A DNA stretch of 64,000 nt from Prorocentrum cordatum (taxonomy: Eukaryota; Sar; Dinophyceae; Prorocentrales; Prorocentraceae): NCBI GenBank assembly GCA_963575745.1, contig CAUYUJ010002729.1, positions 7,501 through 71,500 of the forward strand, written 5' to 3'. Shown one piece after another: positions 41,577-53,517 of this stretch; the first letter of the stretch is position 1, and each line of letters begins with the position of its first letter. The translations under genes and the position numbers were made by a program. Under the pieces are notes generated by a model, which ran no database searches, was not told the origin of the DNA, and saw only the letters and a program-made list of their open reading frames with translations.

Positions 41577-42412
41577 ATGTTATGCTGCGTCCTATGCTGT
41601 GCTGCGCTTTGCTATGCTGTGCTGTGTTGTGCTGCGCTATGCTATGCTATGCTATGCCATGCTATGCTGTGCTGCGCTCTGCTATGCTATGCTATGCTTG
41701 GCTATGCTATGATACGCTATGTTGCGCTATGCTATGCTACGCTATGCTATGCTATGCTGTGCTCTGATGTGCTAAACTCAACGAAGCTAAGATGAAGGTA
41801 AGCTAAGCTAAGATGAAACTAAGCTAAGCTAAGATGAAATAAGCTAAGCTAAGATGAGATAAGCAACGCTAAGCTGAGGGGACGTAACTGGGGGAACCGC
41901 GGGGCGGATACTGGGGGAACCGCCCGGGCCGGTTCCCACTGCCCGGCCCTTTAAGCCAAGAGCGTAAGAACCCTTCTAGGCAGAGCCTAGGTAGGGAATA
42001 CAAGGATGAGTTATGCATATATTAATTCATACATTAATCATGTATTAAAAGCTATGCTATGCTATGCTGCGCTATGCTATGCTATGCTATGCTGGGCTAT
42101 GCTATGATATGTTGTGCTGCGCTATGCTATGCTACGCTATGCTATGCAATGCTGTGCTCTGCTATGCTAAAGCTCAGCGAAGCTAAGATGAAGGTAAGTT
42201 AAGCTAAGATAAGCCTGAGCTAAGATGCAACTAAGCTAAGCTAAGATGAAATAAGCTAAGCTAAGATGAGATAAGCGACGCCAAGCTAAGGGGACGTAAC
42301 TGGGGGAACCGCGGGGCGGATACTGGGGGAACCGCCCGGGGCGCTTTCCACTGCCCGGCCCCTTTAAGCCCAAAGAGTAAGAACCCTTCTAGGCAGAGCC
42401 TAGGTAGGGAAC
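41577..42412 (+). repeat. Two tandem units of GCTAT-rich minisatellite
   Basis: Each unit: TGCTATGCTATGC pentamers (41577-41765; 42050-42165), AAGCTAAGCTAAGATGAAAT repeats (41780-41875; 42180-42290), then GGGGACGTAACTGGGGGAAC, CGGGGCGGATACTGGGGG and TCTAGGCAGAGCCTAGGTAG (to about 42000; to 42412). Unit spacing is about 410-470 bp. No coding. Confidence 0.9.
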
Positions 42413-42417
42413 AAAAC

Positions 42418-42480
42418 TTGTCCTCCTCCTCCTCTTCGTCCTCCTCCTCCTCCTCCTCCTCCTCCTCCTCCTCCTCCAGT
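42418..42480. repeat. TCC array
   Basis: Short TCC array at the 5' boundary of LINE remnant 3. Confidence 0.95.
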
Positions 42481-43287
42481 CGCCACTTCTGCTCCAGGCA
42501 GCAAGCGACTTTATCGGCCACCCTTCCACCATGGGCGGCCCCATTAGACAGCCATGAGCCCTAAGGAGCTCCTGGCCAGCCGCGATGGCCGTCTCGGCAT
42601 TGTCTCTCCTGGTGTACAACCCCTTGCACGCGACAGGAGACAGGCTGCTGGATATTGTGGCAGAATTACCTAATGTACACGTACTCGAGCTTCCTCGCAC
42701 TCAACGAAAGGCTCCCCAAGATTGCCCATATCAAGCCAGTTGATCCAGCAGAGAGTATGTCTTGAAGCAGGGTGGCAAGCTGGTGGTTTCTCCAAGTGTT
42801 CTGCTGGTGCTGCTGATGTCCTCCCGACAGGCTGGCGATAAAAACATGTTCGTCGTGTCGAGGTTCCTCCCCCACCTCTCCAAGGACGAGGTATAGCGAT
42901 TCATGCAGGGAACGGTGAGTGGCATCTGTTCGCTGCTGTGCTGTACTTCCCTCCGCGTCCGTGCTCGGCCGTCGGACTCAGACCATACCCTGCGCGTTGC
43001 AAGAAGCTATCAGAATGGATTCTCGGACTCCTCAAGAAGCTGCCTGCTAGAGTTCACACGATTAGAATGGATGATGCTATTGACGGGGTGGGATTTACTA
43101 AGGTGGATGGTCTATGGGAGGTGGCGAGCACGGCGGTGGTGGGAAGGGTGAGGACCAAGGGGAAGCACGTTGGAGGAGGTCAACGGTTTCGTCAAATCTT
43201 GGAGGCAGCTGGCCTTTTCACCCCTACAACGACGTCGCATTATGCACCTGCGTTCTTTGGGAGTAATGGGGGAAGTAATACGCCGAT

Positions 43288-44445
43288 CCTGTCGGCGTGT
43301 GTGAGGGGCTTTTCCGTTCGAATCGGGCTTTTCCGTTGGAGTCGTCGTCTCCGCCCTTCTCTGTTCCATTTGCCTGGGCCCTCTCCCTCATACGCGCCGT
43401 CCAAAGCAAGATTGACCAACGTCGGAGTGGAATCGAAGGGCAACCCCTTCCCTCTGATCCATTCCCAACGCCAGAGGGGGGAGTCCCGGGGGGATCCCGG
43501 GGGGGTCCTGGGGGGGTCCTGGGGGTCCAGGTGGGGTCGCCACCCAACTTCATTTTCCCCCCGCCTCGGCCCCGGCCCCGGCCCTGGCCCCCAGCCCCCA
43601 GCCAGCCCCAGCCCCGGCCGTGGCCCCAGCCTCGGCCTCGGCCCCGGCCCCAGCCCTGGGCCTGGCCCACGCCGCGGCCCCAGCCCAAGCCTCAACAGAG
43701 CTCCCCCCCAGGCCCTCCTCCTCAAGCGCGCCAGCCAAAGCTAAATTGAGCAACGTCGAGACTGACGCGAAGAGAAGCCCCTTCCCTTTGATCCCTCTCC
43801 CCGCTGGCAGGGGGGGGGATCCCTGGGGGCCCCGGGGGTGTCCTGGGTCAGATACGACTCCCCCCGGGGTCCCGGGGCCCAAGAAAGCCCCAGCACGGGC
43901 CATGAGTGCCCCGAAAGGCCCCCAAGACGGTCCAAGAGGGCCCCGAATCGCCAAACGATCTGTCCAAGATGCCTTGACGGCCTCCAGAAGGGCCAAGAGC
44001 TCTGCAAGACGCCCCAAGAGGCCTCCAGGAGCACTCCCAAGAGGGCCCCAAAGGGAAAATCACTGATGTCACATTGGTTTTGGAAACATTTCGGCGTTCT
44101 CGCCTCTTCCGCTTCCCGACGCTCCAAGACGGCCCAACAGGCCCCCCCAGATCGCCTCAAGACGGCCCAAGAGAGCTGCACAAGGGACCCAAAACGAACT
44201 AAGAGGGCCCCAAGACGACGCGAGACGCTTCTAAGACGGCCCAAGAGGTCCCCAAGACGGCTCCAAGAGGGTGCCCAGACGAAATCCCCGAGAGGCTCCC
44301 AGGAGGAACCAAGAGGCCCCCAAGAGGCCCCCCCAAGGCCCCAAGAGGCCCCCAGGAAGCCCCGAGGCCCCCAGGAGGGTCCCAAAAGGCCCCCAATAGG
44401 CTCTGAAGAGGCCCCTCCTCAGTTTCCCCAAGCAGGATCTCAGCA
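43288..44445 (+). repeat. Insertion of dispersed GC-rich repeat R into LINE remnant 3
   Basis: Interrupts the endonuclease. It starts GTCGGCGTGTGTGAGGGGC-TTTTCCGTT, also seen at 57638. Internal copies share CCTCCTCAAGCGCGCCAGCC and GAAG(A)GC-CCCTTCC words (43.38-43.46, 43.72-43.80, 57.83-57.89). It continues with GGCCCCGGCC runs and degenerate CCAAGACGGCC/CCCCAAGAGG repeats (43.9-44.4 kb). Confidence 0.6.
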
Positions 44446-44941
44446 GTGATTCTAGAACTCACACGGCATTCGCCGCTCGTCCTGCTCCCTCACTACTTTG
44501 AAGACTCGGTCGGGCTGGCAGCCATCGGGTGGATGCAGAGCCACCACAGCATGCCAGCATCTGCCGTAGCAGATTTCAAGATGCCACCATCAGCAATCCA
44601 GTAACCCAGCCCGATGAGCAGAGGAGGCTTTACTCTGGTTGCCCATCGAGCCCAACCTATTTCGTCGCCAACGACAGGTCCACATTGGACGGTTTCACCA
44701 TGAATTCCGCTCTTGGGGCAGCGTCGATGCTCTTACTGAATACTCGCTCTCCCCGCATCGGCCCATCGTCGCCCAGTTCGCGATAGGCCACAGTCCCCTA
44801 CTGCCTCGACGAACTAGACCTCAGCGGCCCCCTACCAGGCGCCCCTTGGGGACCCTCGTGAGAGCCTCTGCAGTGGAGCAGGTCTGCCGCAGCGGCGCAG
44901 CAGCTTCAGAGCAGTATCCAGGAGGACAAGGTTTCTGACTA

Positions 44942-45069
44942 CCAACCCAACCCGAAGACCCGAATTTCGGGTCGGGGGGTACGGGCTTCATATGTGTTGT
45001 TTCAATGTTCCCCGACCCCCCCCCCCACTGGAAATGGAGGGCAAATCGGGGCCTTCGGGTTGGGTTGGG
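44942..45069. mobile_element. MITE family A, copy 1 (CCAACCCAACCCGAAG ends)
   Basis: Left CCAACCCAACCCGAAGACCC (44942-44967) and right GGCCTTCGGGTTGGGTTGGG (45043-45069) are inverted repeats of about 26 bp. The interior has CATATGTGTTGTTTCAATG and a C run. It sits inside LINE remnant 3. Another copy is at 56683-56890. Confidence 0.8.
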
Positions 45070-45164
45070 TTTCGGACACTCAGCGTTGCTGGGACCTGGA
45101 CGCAGCTCTCGACGTGCACATGCTGGACCTGGGGGCTACAATTGCGCAGCAGACAGACACCCCT

Positions 45165-45290
45165 CCTCCTCCCCCTCCTCCTCCTCCTCCTCCTCCTCCT
45201 CCTCCTCCTCCTCCTCCTCCTCCTCCCTCCTCCTCCTCCTCCCTCCTCCTCCTCCCTCCTCCTCCTCCTCCCTCCTCCTCCTCCCTCGCT
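45165..45290. repeat. TCC array inside LINE remnant 3
   Basis: TCC array between the endonuclease and RT parts, pyrimidines on plus. Confidence 0.95.
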
Positions 45291-47679
45291 GAGTCGCGAC
45301 AGCCAGTGTCAACCCCGCGACACCGTCTGGGCGAAGGCCAAGGCCGAGAAGTCCAAACATCGAGCAGGCTGGCAATCGTACGCATGCCCTCTACGGTGGC
45401 CAAACAATCGAGTGGGTGATGTACCTGGGGCAGTGCACATCGCCCCCCCCTGCCAGCCTGCGAGAAGTTCTTTCGTCTCTCCAGGATGCGCCTCAGAAGT
45501 TCCAGGCAGCTCAGGAGCTGCAACCTCTTTGTCAGCAGATTTCGCTAACTTCTCGACGCTCTCATCGCCGACGCGCAGAGAGACGGCGTGAAGCAGTGCC
45601 CCAGCGAGCACAGCACATCTTTAACCACTTCCAAGAGGAGGTGACCAACTTTCACGATCATGAGCGCTCTCAGGAAAGACTCCAAGCCAGCCCCCAGAAA
45701 CAATGAGTCTCAGAACAGATGGCCAAGATAATAGGGTGGGCCCACAAGTGGACCAAAGATCACAAGGTCTGGCAGCCCCAGGAAGTCAAAGCAAAAGACG
45801 ATAGGTGGTCAGAACGCCCCACCAAGCTTTTGGAGCATGACCCGGACCGCCTCTCGGGAGCTCTGGGAGGCCCAAGGAAAACCCCTTCCCCGTGTCCCAG
45901 GGCAACCAGGAGAAGCAGCTCAGCTCCCACCCATCACGTCCCAGTCTCTCAGGAAAGCCGCCCGGACTTTCGGCCATCAAACGCGTCGGAACTGGGATGA
46001 AGCCCACCCGAAGCACTTCGGGCTGCTCACAGACGAGCAGCTTCAGATCTTCGCGGACCTGCTCACCAGCGTCGAGCAGCAAGGTACCATGCCTTCTCAG
46101 ATCCTGGCCATCATCACGAACCGCATCCCCAAGTTGAAGGCCGCTGGAAGGGCCTGCCTACAGCGGGATCGGTCTGCTTCTTGGGATCAACGGGGCCTGG
46201 GCAAGTCCGAGGCCAGAAAGTGGGAGACCGAGAAGAAGTGCAATTGTCTTGCGCACCAGGCAGGCAGAAATATGTTAGAGCTCGTCTTCCAGCAGTCTCT
46301 TCTTGCTGAGCAAGGTTGCCTGGCCGAAGACCCAGTTCATACAGGTGCGGTTCCCTGGGGCATGTCTAACACTATGAGCACATTAACAGAACAGCCCATT
46401 CAAGCCAGAGCCAGCAGCAGTGGGCGGCTCAACGAAGCAGTTCTAGCGGCAAAACAAAATCAACACCAATCCAACAGGTTCCTAGCCCTCAGCCAGCTCA
46501 TCCAGTACCGTGGTCTCCCCTTCAGCGGCAATCCAGCAGGGTGCGGTTTCGCGACCTGCTTGGTGCACTTACACCGTGAGCAGCCCATCCAGCTCTGGAC
46601 AAAGGCTCATCCAGGCACTCAGCTGCCTTCTCATCGACGATTTGCTGCTGCTGGCTTTCCACATGCGCAAGAAGCAGTTCGCGCAGCTGCTGCTTGATAC
46701 GTGCTTCCAGCTCTCGGCAGCCATCAGGCGCGACCTTCAGTGCCAGATTGCAGACAAGAAGTCGGTCGTTCTCGCCTCGCCCAAGAACACCTTGGAGAAT
46801 CTCGAGGTCGAGCTAGGCAAATACGCTGGCCTCCTCGAGGAGGTCTCGGTTGCCGCCAATCTTGGAGTGGATGCCGTTCTGGAGATGCTAGGAGAAGGGG
46901 GCCTCAATCAGTCCACCCTGAGAGGCCGCCACAAAAAGCTGCAGGCCAGGACCCGAAGACTCGCCAGCCTGACGAGAGCCCAGGGGGACACCACGAAGAT
47001 CTGCAACGCGGGCAGCCCAGGTCAGGCGCACTTCGACGGCTCGGAATTCGCCGGCCTCGACAACCTCGAGTTCCGCATGTCGCAGCCGCTCTGCCTCGGA
47101 ATCGCCGGCCCCGGCACCCCGACCCGCTCCCGCAGCCTCTCACTCTGCTGCATCCTTGGGCGACCCGTACGGGGGGACCAGCAGTGCGACCTGCTTTATT
47201 GTGGAGCCAGCGGGTGTGGAGAGCAGCCACGGGCACGGCCACCACCGGCTTTCACCTTCCGGGCCGACGCAGAATGGCAGCAGCAGTCCTCGACAAGCAG
47301 CCCTGTTCTCAGAGCACTTGCAAAGGCCCGCTGGGAGCAGCGCGCCTCAGACTGCACGGGATCGGTCGGGCATTCGTTTCCCCGCTTGACATCCAGGATG
47401 CCCTAGGGAACCAGCATATCCTAACCAGTACCTCACCCAGCCTCCACCAGGACCTCCTCAAGCAAACCTCGGACCAAGAGCTCCTCAGAACCGCAGCCAC
47501 CGGGACGGACCTTGACGGGGCCATGCTGAACGTACAAGTTGCTCAGAAATCTATATACTCGGGCACCCTCACTAAGATCGAGAAAACCACCCTCCTCGCC
47601 TTCCTTTGCAACGCCATCAGGACGCGCAGTGGCCTGAAGGCGGCAGGCTACGAAGAAGTGGCATGTCAATGCTAGTGCG

Positions 47680-48920
47680 GAGCTGCCTCTGTCAGACGAT
47701 CTACCCCATCGCATTCTGAAATTCCCCCCCACTGAGCCCCAAAGGACCAACAGCCTCACCAGCACAGAAATCGAGGTCTTTACAGGAGAGAGAACGCGTT
47801 TCACGGGCGCTTGCCTTGAGAACATTCGGCGGCGCTTTTCTAACCGGGGGTGCCCACCCCCTTCCAACACTCGGCGCCGTCGATCAAAACCATGGGGACT
47901 CCCCTCCCCCTCAAAGCCCCCCCATCCCGAACCCCCCTCCCCCTCGGCGCCGGCGCCAGCGCTGGCGGCCGCCAGCAGCGCCGACGGCGAGGACGCCGCG
48001 ACGATGACCAGAGGCAGCCCAAGGGGGGGAGGGGAGGGGAGTTCAACCCCCCCCCCTTGGCGCCGGCGCCGGCGCTGGCGGCGGCCAGCGGCGGGCGCTG
48101 GCGCCGGCGACGGCGGGGACGCAGCGACGATTACCACGACTACCACCACCACCACTACCACCACCACCACCGCCTCAACCCACAACCACCACCACCAACC
48201 CACCACACAACCACCACCACCACCACCCACCACCACCACAACCACCACCACCACAACTCACCATCACCACCACCACCACCACCACCACCCACCACCACCA
48301 CCACCACAACAACACCACCACCACCACCAGCACCGCCACAACCACCACCACTACACCGCCACAACCCACCGCCACCACCACAAACCTCCACAACCACCGC
48401 CACCACCACAACCCACCACCACCACCACAGACCACCACCACACCACACCACCACCACAACCACACACAACCACCACCACCACCACCACCACCACCACAAA
48501 CCACCACCACACCACCATCAAACCACCACCACCACCACCACCACCACCACCACCACCACCACCACCACCACCACAACATCACCGCACCACCACAACACAA
48601 CCACCACCACCGCCACCACCACCACCAACCCACCACCACCACCACCACCACCGTCGTCCTCGTCGACGCTCCCCGCCGCCGCCGCCCGCCGCTGCAGGCG
48701 CCAGCGCCGGCCCAGAAAAGGAAATCGTCGTCCCCGCCGCCGCCCGCCACCCGCCACCGACGCAAGCGCCGGCCCGAGGAGAGGGGAAGCAGGGGATAAA
48801 GGAAGGGGGGGGGGGGCGGGGTTCGACCCCCCCCCCTCCGTCACGGGAGGAGGGGGGGGTCCGGTTCCAACCCCCCCCCTCCGAGCGACCACAGAACGCT
48901 CTTTCTTACAGGACAAGACC
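47680..48920. repeat. GGCGCCGGCGC-rich duplications and a long CAC array
   Basis: Related GC blocks at 47940-48015, 48053-48130 and 48670-48785 flank a CAC/CAA array at 48130-48655. It separates the RT and RNase H parts of LINE remnant 3. Poly-His/Thr/Pro frames on plus and poly-Val/Trp/Gly on minus are artefacts. Confidence 0.9.
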
Positions 48921-49227
48921 GATTTCCCTTCGCTGCTGGCTTTCAGGTTGAGCCTGAGTTTGGCACCGGAGCCCCAGCTGGGCCTGGCCTTAGTTCATTG
49001 AAATTTTGGTCCGCGGATCCCTCGGTGACCCCTGAGACGGCCCTAGTAGGCAAAGTCTCCACGGACGGCTCGCGTTCGAAAATCTGGCGACAGAACCTAT
49101 CACACACCTGGATGGGCGGTCGTCGAGACAGAAGACCAAGGCGAAATCATAGCGGCTTTAACTGGTCAAGTCGGTCGTGGCCTCCCCCAGCCCCCCCGCT
49201 GCTGAGCACTGTGCCGTGCTTGCTGAT

Positions 49228-49295
49228 GTCTCCTCCTCCTCCTCCTCCTCCTCCTCCTCCTCCTCCTCCTCCTCCTCCTCCACCTCCTCCCCTCC
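49228..49295. repeat. TCC array splitting the RNase H remnant
   Basis: Lies between the AAEHCAVLADV box and the VKAHQ box of the RNase H domain, so it expanded or inserted inside a former coding domain. Confidence 0.93.
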
Positions 49296-50060
49296 TCCCA
49301 GATCACTGGGATCTCACTGGAGTACCAGGACATCACAGATTTATGTTCCACGGGGCTGTCTCGGCGAAACAGATACGCTGGGATAGGCCTACTTGCCCGT
49401 CCTGCCATAGGCTGACACCCCCCACTCAGAAAATCCAAGGTCAAGGCCCACCAGGATCTAGACGCGTTGGCCCTGGGATCCTCAGAGTGCGCCGATTCTC
49501 GGAGTATCTATTGGGCCGACCGCTTTGCTGGAATCGCTTTTCGTGCTCTCAACGGGCCTCCGAAGCAGAGATCGAGAGCCACTCGGAAGAATGTAGGTTT
49601 CTCTGGAAGTACCTGCACCTCGTAGCGCGAACTTTGCAGGTATGGCCGCCTATAGGACCCAGCACATCTAAGAAGGCTTGAGCCAAGCCTGCCAAATCTC
49701 TATCGCCCCCAGTCGGTTCGGCCTCTGCCCAAAATGTTTGGAAGCCGCCCCAACACCCTCCTCCCCAGCCTCCTCCCACGGCTCCCCGCCCCCTCATGTC
49801 TGGGGGAGAGAGGCGGGAGCACAAGTGGGAGACGGCGGGGCAGAGGTTCATTTGCATAGACTCCCGTGTCAGAGCGGCCACCAGACATGCAGGCAAGTAC
49901 ATCTGGGTATGCCCCCCAGCTGGCTTCTCTTTGCTCGTTTCCGACAGGTCATATGCTTCTCATGCCGGAGCCTCACAGAGGCTCGACCACCCCAGCCTGC
50001 TCGAAGTGTGGCAACATACATATTCGGGATCCAATGCAATAAACCTGTCCTCGGAGGGTC

Positions 50061-50921
50061 CTGGTCGGTTTTCTAGCCAAGACGACAAGACTCGATGGAC
50101 CCTCCTACAAAGCGGGAGGCACCCCAAGTAGGGAATCGAACTCTATACATCGACACTTTTCCCGACCCTGCGCCGAAATTCGCACAAAAACGCAGATTCT
50201 GGTGTATACGGGATCCTGGTGTATACATGTTTCGTCGCTTCCCCGAGACATCGGGGAAAAAAGAGTATACACCACACCACCGCGGCGTCGCCCCCGACCC
50301 TCGAAAAGTCCTGGGATTGAAAAACAGCCCGCCATTGGTAATGTACATGTTCCAGTTTCCGACCAAGGGCAACAGGAATTCGCCCATCGTCTACGAGCAG
50401 CCGATGCCGCTGCCCGTCTTCCTCCGCCGCCGAACTCGGGAGCTGGCAGAGCTGGCCGGCAGCCAGCAGGAGGCGGCCGCCCCTCCCACAGGCCAAGAGA
50501 GCGGGGGGGCAAAGAGGCCAGGCAGTGGATCTCCTTCCCCTCTGCGTGATCGTCCTCCTCCTCCTCCTCGACCTCGTCCTCCTCCTCCTCCTCCACATCT
50601 TCCTGCCCCTCCTTCTCCTCCTGTTCCTTTTCCTCCTCCTCCTCCTCCTCCTCCTCCTCCTCCTCCTCCTCCTCCTCCCCCTCCTCCTCCTCCTCCTCCT
50701 CCTCCTCCTCCTCCTTCTCCTCCTCCCCGTGCCAGTGCTGTTCTGTACTCCTCCGGGGAGCTATCGTCTGGGGACGCACGGGGCGCCGCTGTGAAGGTGC
50801 GGGGGCCCCGTATCCGATGAGCACCCCGCTCGAGACCTCTGGTGAGTGAACAGCGTGTTTCGACAGTGGCAGGGGGGGCCTCCCGCGCCCCCCCGCGCGA
50901 GGTGGCTGCCTAGTCTTAGGT
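50061..50921. other. No gene; GTATAC hairpins and a TCC array
   Basis: GTGTATAC at 50203 and 50219 pairs with GTATACAC at 50264, enclosing a TTCCCCGA/TCGGGGAA hairpin (about 50240-50259). 50550-50733 is a TCC array. Frames here are short or repeat-driven. Confidence 0.65.
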
Positions 50922-51092
50922 CGGGCCCGTCCCCCTACAGGGGGATCTTGAACGAAAAACGAAAAATACCCCAAAAATTGCTCAGAAGGTGCCCAAAAAT
51001 ATTCCAAACATAGTCACCAGTCACCAGACTATGTATGGACTATTTTTGCAGATTCCCCCTGTAGAGGGACATGCCCGACTTGAGCCTAGTCT
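50909..51092. mobile_element. MITE family P, copy 2, with candidate 8-bp direct repeats
   Basis: CGGGCCCGTCCCCCTACAGG (from 50922) and CCTGTAGAGGGACATGCCCG (to 51077) are inverted ends matching copy 1 at 29804-29970; interior AAAAATACCCCAAAAATTG. CCTAGTCT flanks it at 50909-50916 and 51085-51092, a possible target duplication. Confidence 0.75.
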
Positions 51093-51925
51093 GTCGGGGA
51101 CACCCCTGGTGCTCGGCACGAGCTCCTTCCGCTTGTCGGTGGGTGTGGCTTCCGCCTCGGGAGCCCCCAGGCTCGAGGCGGTTGCCCAGTAAAAAGCCAA
51201 GCCGCCGCAGGAGGTGCTACTGCTGACCATCTGTCGGGACGAGTGAGCCGCGGGCCCCACCTGGGTGGCCACGCTGGAGGGGGGGAGCCCTGTCGCCTGC
51301 CGGTGGGCGTGGCTTACACCTGGCCCTCCTCTCGCCTGCCGGTGGGCGCGTCCGTAGCCTCTTGCTCAAGCTCTGGCTCATGCCTGGCCCAAGCCTTCTG
51401 GCCCGAGCTGGCTCGAGGCGTAACCTGGCACCCCCAGGACCTCAGGGGGGGCGCCCGCACGCCAGCCCAGGTCGCCCGCCGGACCCCCGCGCGCACCGGC
51501 GCGATTTTCACACCCCATCACACCGTCATTTCGTGGCGCCCTGCGTGATGCGACTTGTTTTCGCTGGCCTGGCGTCGACGAGCTCCAAGTGTCTACCAGG
51601 GCAGAGACCCGAGCGGCTGGTCCGATCCAGCGCAACCTACCTACTCGGAGCGCCACCCCGGGGCAGTCACTGTCACGGGTGAGTGTCCCGTTTTCCCCTC
51701 CCTCGCATGGAATGGACGGCCAGGAATCGCCGGCCCACACTGTTGGACAAGATGTGCCACTGAGCCCAGCAATCCAGCCAGTGGCCAGACACCGCTCGCG
51801 TCAGGCCTTTTCGTGCTGCTCAACCATTTTGTTCCGTCGGGGCACCGTGCCTTCCAGGGTGGGGGCACCAGGGAACTGGGCCCACCGATGGGGTCAAGGC
51901 GCACCCAAGCAATTTGACCTCAAAT
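51093..51925. other. No supported gene
   Basis: GC-rich 830 bp with a repeated CGCCTGCCGGTGGGCGTGG word (51294, 51332). No recognisable protein. Confidence 0.5.
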
Positions 51926-52215
51926 CTTCCTCCTCCTCCTCCTGCTCCTCCTCGTGCTTCTCCTCCGCTTCTTCCTCCTCTTCCTCCTCCTCCTCCTCCT
52001 CCTCCTCCTCCTCCTCATCCTCCTCTTCGTCCTCCTCATCCTCTTCGTCCTCCGCCTCCTCGTCCTCCTCCGCCTCATCCTTCCCCTCCAGCTCCTGCGC
52101 CTTTCACTCTTTCTCCTCTTCCTCCTCCTCCTCCTCCTCCTCCTCCTCCTCCTCCTCCTCTCCTCTCCTCCTCTTCCTCCTCCTCCTCCTCCTCCTCCTC
52201 CTCCTCCTCCTCCTC
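51926..52215. repeat. TCC array
   Basis: TCC with TCATCC and TCGTCC interruptions; pyrimidines on plus. Confidence 0.95.
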
Positions 52216-52433
52216 CTACATCCTACAACCCGCTGGAATAAAAAATGGAGACCGTGGGGATCGATAAAGACACGGCTGGCCTCCCGTTAGGCCGCGGGGT
52301 CCTGGGACACTGTTGGAGTTCGGGCCGATTTGGGAATTCAAAATGCATCTATCACCCCTTTTAATATTCTACAGGCCAAATGGGGTTATCGAATGAAAGT
52401 GCGATTCCGCCCGAGACTTTCTCCAAAACACTG

Positions 52434-52459
52434 TCAGATCTCCTTCAAGGGAGATCTGA
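52434..52459. repeat. Perfect 10-bp hairpin TCAGATCTCC / GGAGATCTGA
   Basis: Loop TTCAAG. It lies in a 500-bp stretch (52216-52734) with no supported gene. The words GAAAGTGCGATTCCG (52395) and GAAAGTGGCGATTTCG (52602) recur as direct repeats on either side. Confidence 0.8.
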
Positions 52460-52734
52460 AAATTTGTCATGGCATCTGAGAGTTGCAATTTCGTGTGGGA
52501 TTTCCCCAGACAAAATGCAAATCGATCGTCATGCGCTTGACAATGGCGACATCGCCTGAGAATTCTTCTGGGGAGATCTTCCGGCCGCTTTGCACGCCGC
52601 CAGAAAGTGGCGATTTCGTTTACTGTCCTAACAACCACGCGTCTCGCCCACCCGTGCGGCGCTGTTCCTCCGTTCGGGTCACGAGCCTGTCTGGGAGTCA
52701 TCTTGGGATCGATTGAAGGTCGAAGCTCGAGGTT

Positions 52735-52995
52735 TTATCGATTAGCGAAGACCCGGGGGTTGTTCCCTCGCATAGTGCCGATCACCACTTTGTAAGTCCA
52801 GGGGGTGACACCCCCCTCTAGAACGGCCAACCGTCCGTGATCCTTGCGCATGTCGAGGCGCCACGTCTTCAGCCTCTCGCCGACCTGAGCGTGGACGCTG
52901 TCGATCCACAGCTTCACGATGCCAACTGCCACCGTGAGCGCCAGCAGTAAAACCACCGCGAGGACGACCTCGCAGCCCGGCGCCCGCGCGCGGCG
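52735..52995 (-). CDS. Possible exon of a small single-pass membrane protein
   Basis: Open frame ending in TAA at 52735. One hydrophobic segment (VVLLLALTVAVGIVKLW) is followed by a charged tail with RLKTWRLDMRKDHGRL and VTPWTYKVVIGTMRG. The upstream side is basic and Arg-rich, and no ATG precedes the hydrophobic segment before the GGA array, so if real this is a 3' exon or a truncated gene. No family recognised. Composition is protein-like, unlike the repeat frames nearby. Confidence 0.3.
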   Translation of the reverse strand, partial: RRARAPGCEVVLAVVLLLALTVAVGIVKLWIDSVHAQVGERLKTWRLDMRKDHGRLAVLEGGVTPWTYKVVIGTMRGNNPRVFANR

Positions 52996-53029
52996 ACTCT
53001 GCCGCCGCGCAGGGGGGAGGGTCAGGGAG

Positions 53030-53465
53030 GAGGAGGAGGAGGAGGAGGAGCAGGAGGAGGAGGAGCAGGAGGCGTAGCGAATACTATACTAACGAGCAAC
53101 GCCCCTGACCTTGAACATGAACGGGATGACAAGGAGCGCGGAGCGCCTGAGCTGGAGGAACACCTTTACGGAAACCGCGCGCCACCTTTATGAAAACCGT
53201 AGCGCCCAAGCGACTGAAATACTCACCACCACTACTACGAACGGCGGAGCGTCTGCGCCGCCAGTTGGATAATGAAATTCTGTAACGTAAGAAATGCTTT
53301 CACCTTACTGGCAGGAGGAGGTGGAGGAGGAGGGGGAAGAGGAGGAGGAGGAGGAGGAGGAGGAAGCGGAGGAGGATGACGAGGACAAGGGGAAGCAGGA
53401 AGAGGAGGAAAAAGGAGAACGAGGACGAGGAAGCAACGGGAAGAGGAGGAGGAGGAGGAAGAGCT
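53030..53465. repeat. GGA arrays (purines on plus) with a short unique spacer
   Basis: GGA/GCAGGA at 53030-53073 and 53310-53460. The 53074-53309 spacer has no supported gene. Polarity is opposite to most arrays in the window. Confidence 0.9.
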
Positions 53466-53517
53466 GGAATTGCGGGTGTTAGGAGTGGCGGGTAAGAGGG
53501 ACGGCGGCAATCTTAAC

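Larger units (their letters stand above)
42590..50060 (+). pseudogene. LINE remnant 3: endonuclease, RT and RNase H, heavily broken
   Basis: Plus strand, many frame changes. Endonuclease: GDRLLDIVAELPNVHVLELP (42.64 kb), AIHAGNGEWHLFAAVLYFPP (42.9), LKKLPARVHTIRMDDAIDG (43.04), RQILEAAGLFTPTTTSHYAP (43.19), then after an insertion LDGFTMNSALGAA and SPHRPIVAQF (44.69-44.79). RT: MAKIIGWAHKWTKDHKVWQP (45.72), HPKHFGLLTDEQLQIFADLL (46.01), LLIDDLLLLAF with DD at 46636-46641, then KKSVVLASPKNTLENLEVEL. RNase H: KVSTDGSRSK (49.06), GWAVVETEDQGEIIAALTGQ (49.11), VKAHQDLDALALG (49.44) and YWADRFAGIAF (49.51). The 3' end near 50.06 kb is uncertain. Non-functional. Confidence 0.72.

Noticed and set aside
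49672-49692. CTTGAGCCAA, a 10-nt match to the reverse of the SL end
   Set aside because: It is half of a local palindrome (AGGCTTG/CCAAGCCT) inside LINE remnant 3 and has no gene behind it.
50130-50160. Minus-strand AGTTCGATTCCC resembling a tRNA T-arm (B box)
   Set aside because: No matching acceptor stem, D-arm or anticodon arm upstream; the T-stem is also imperfect.
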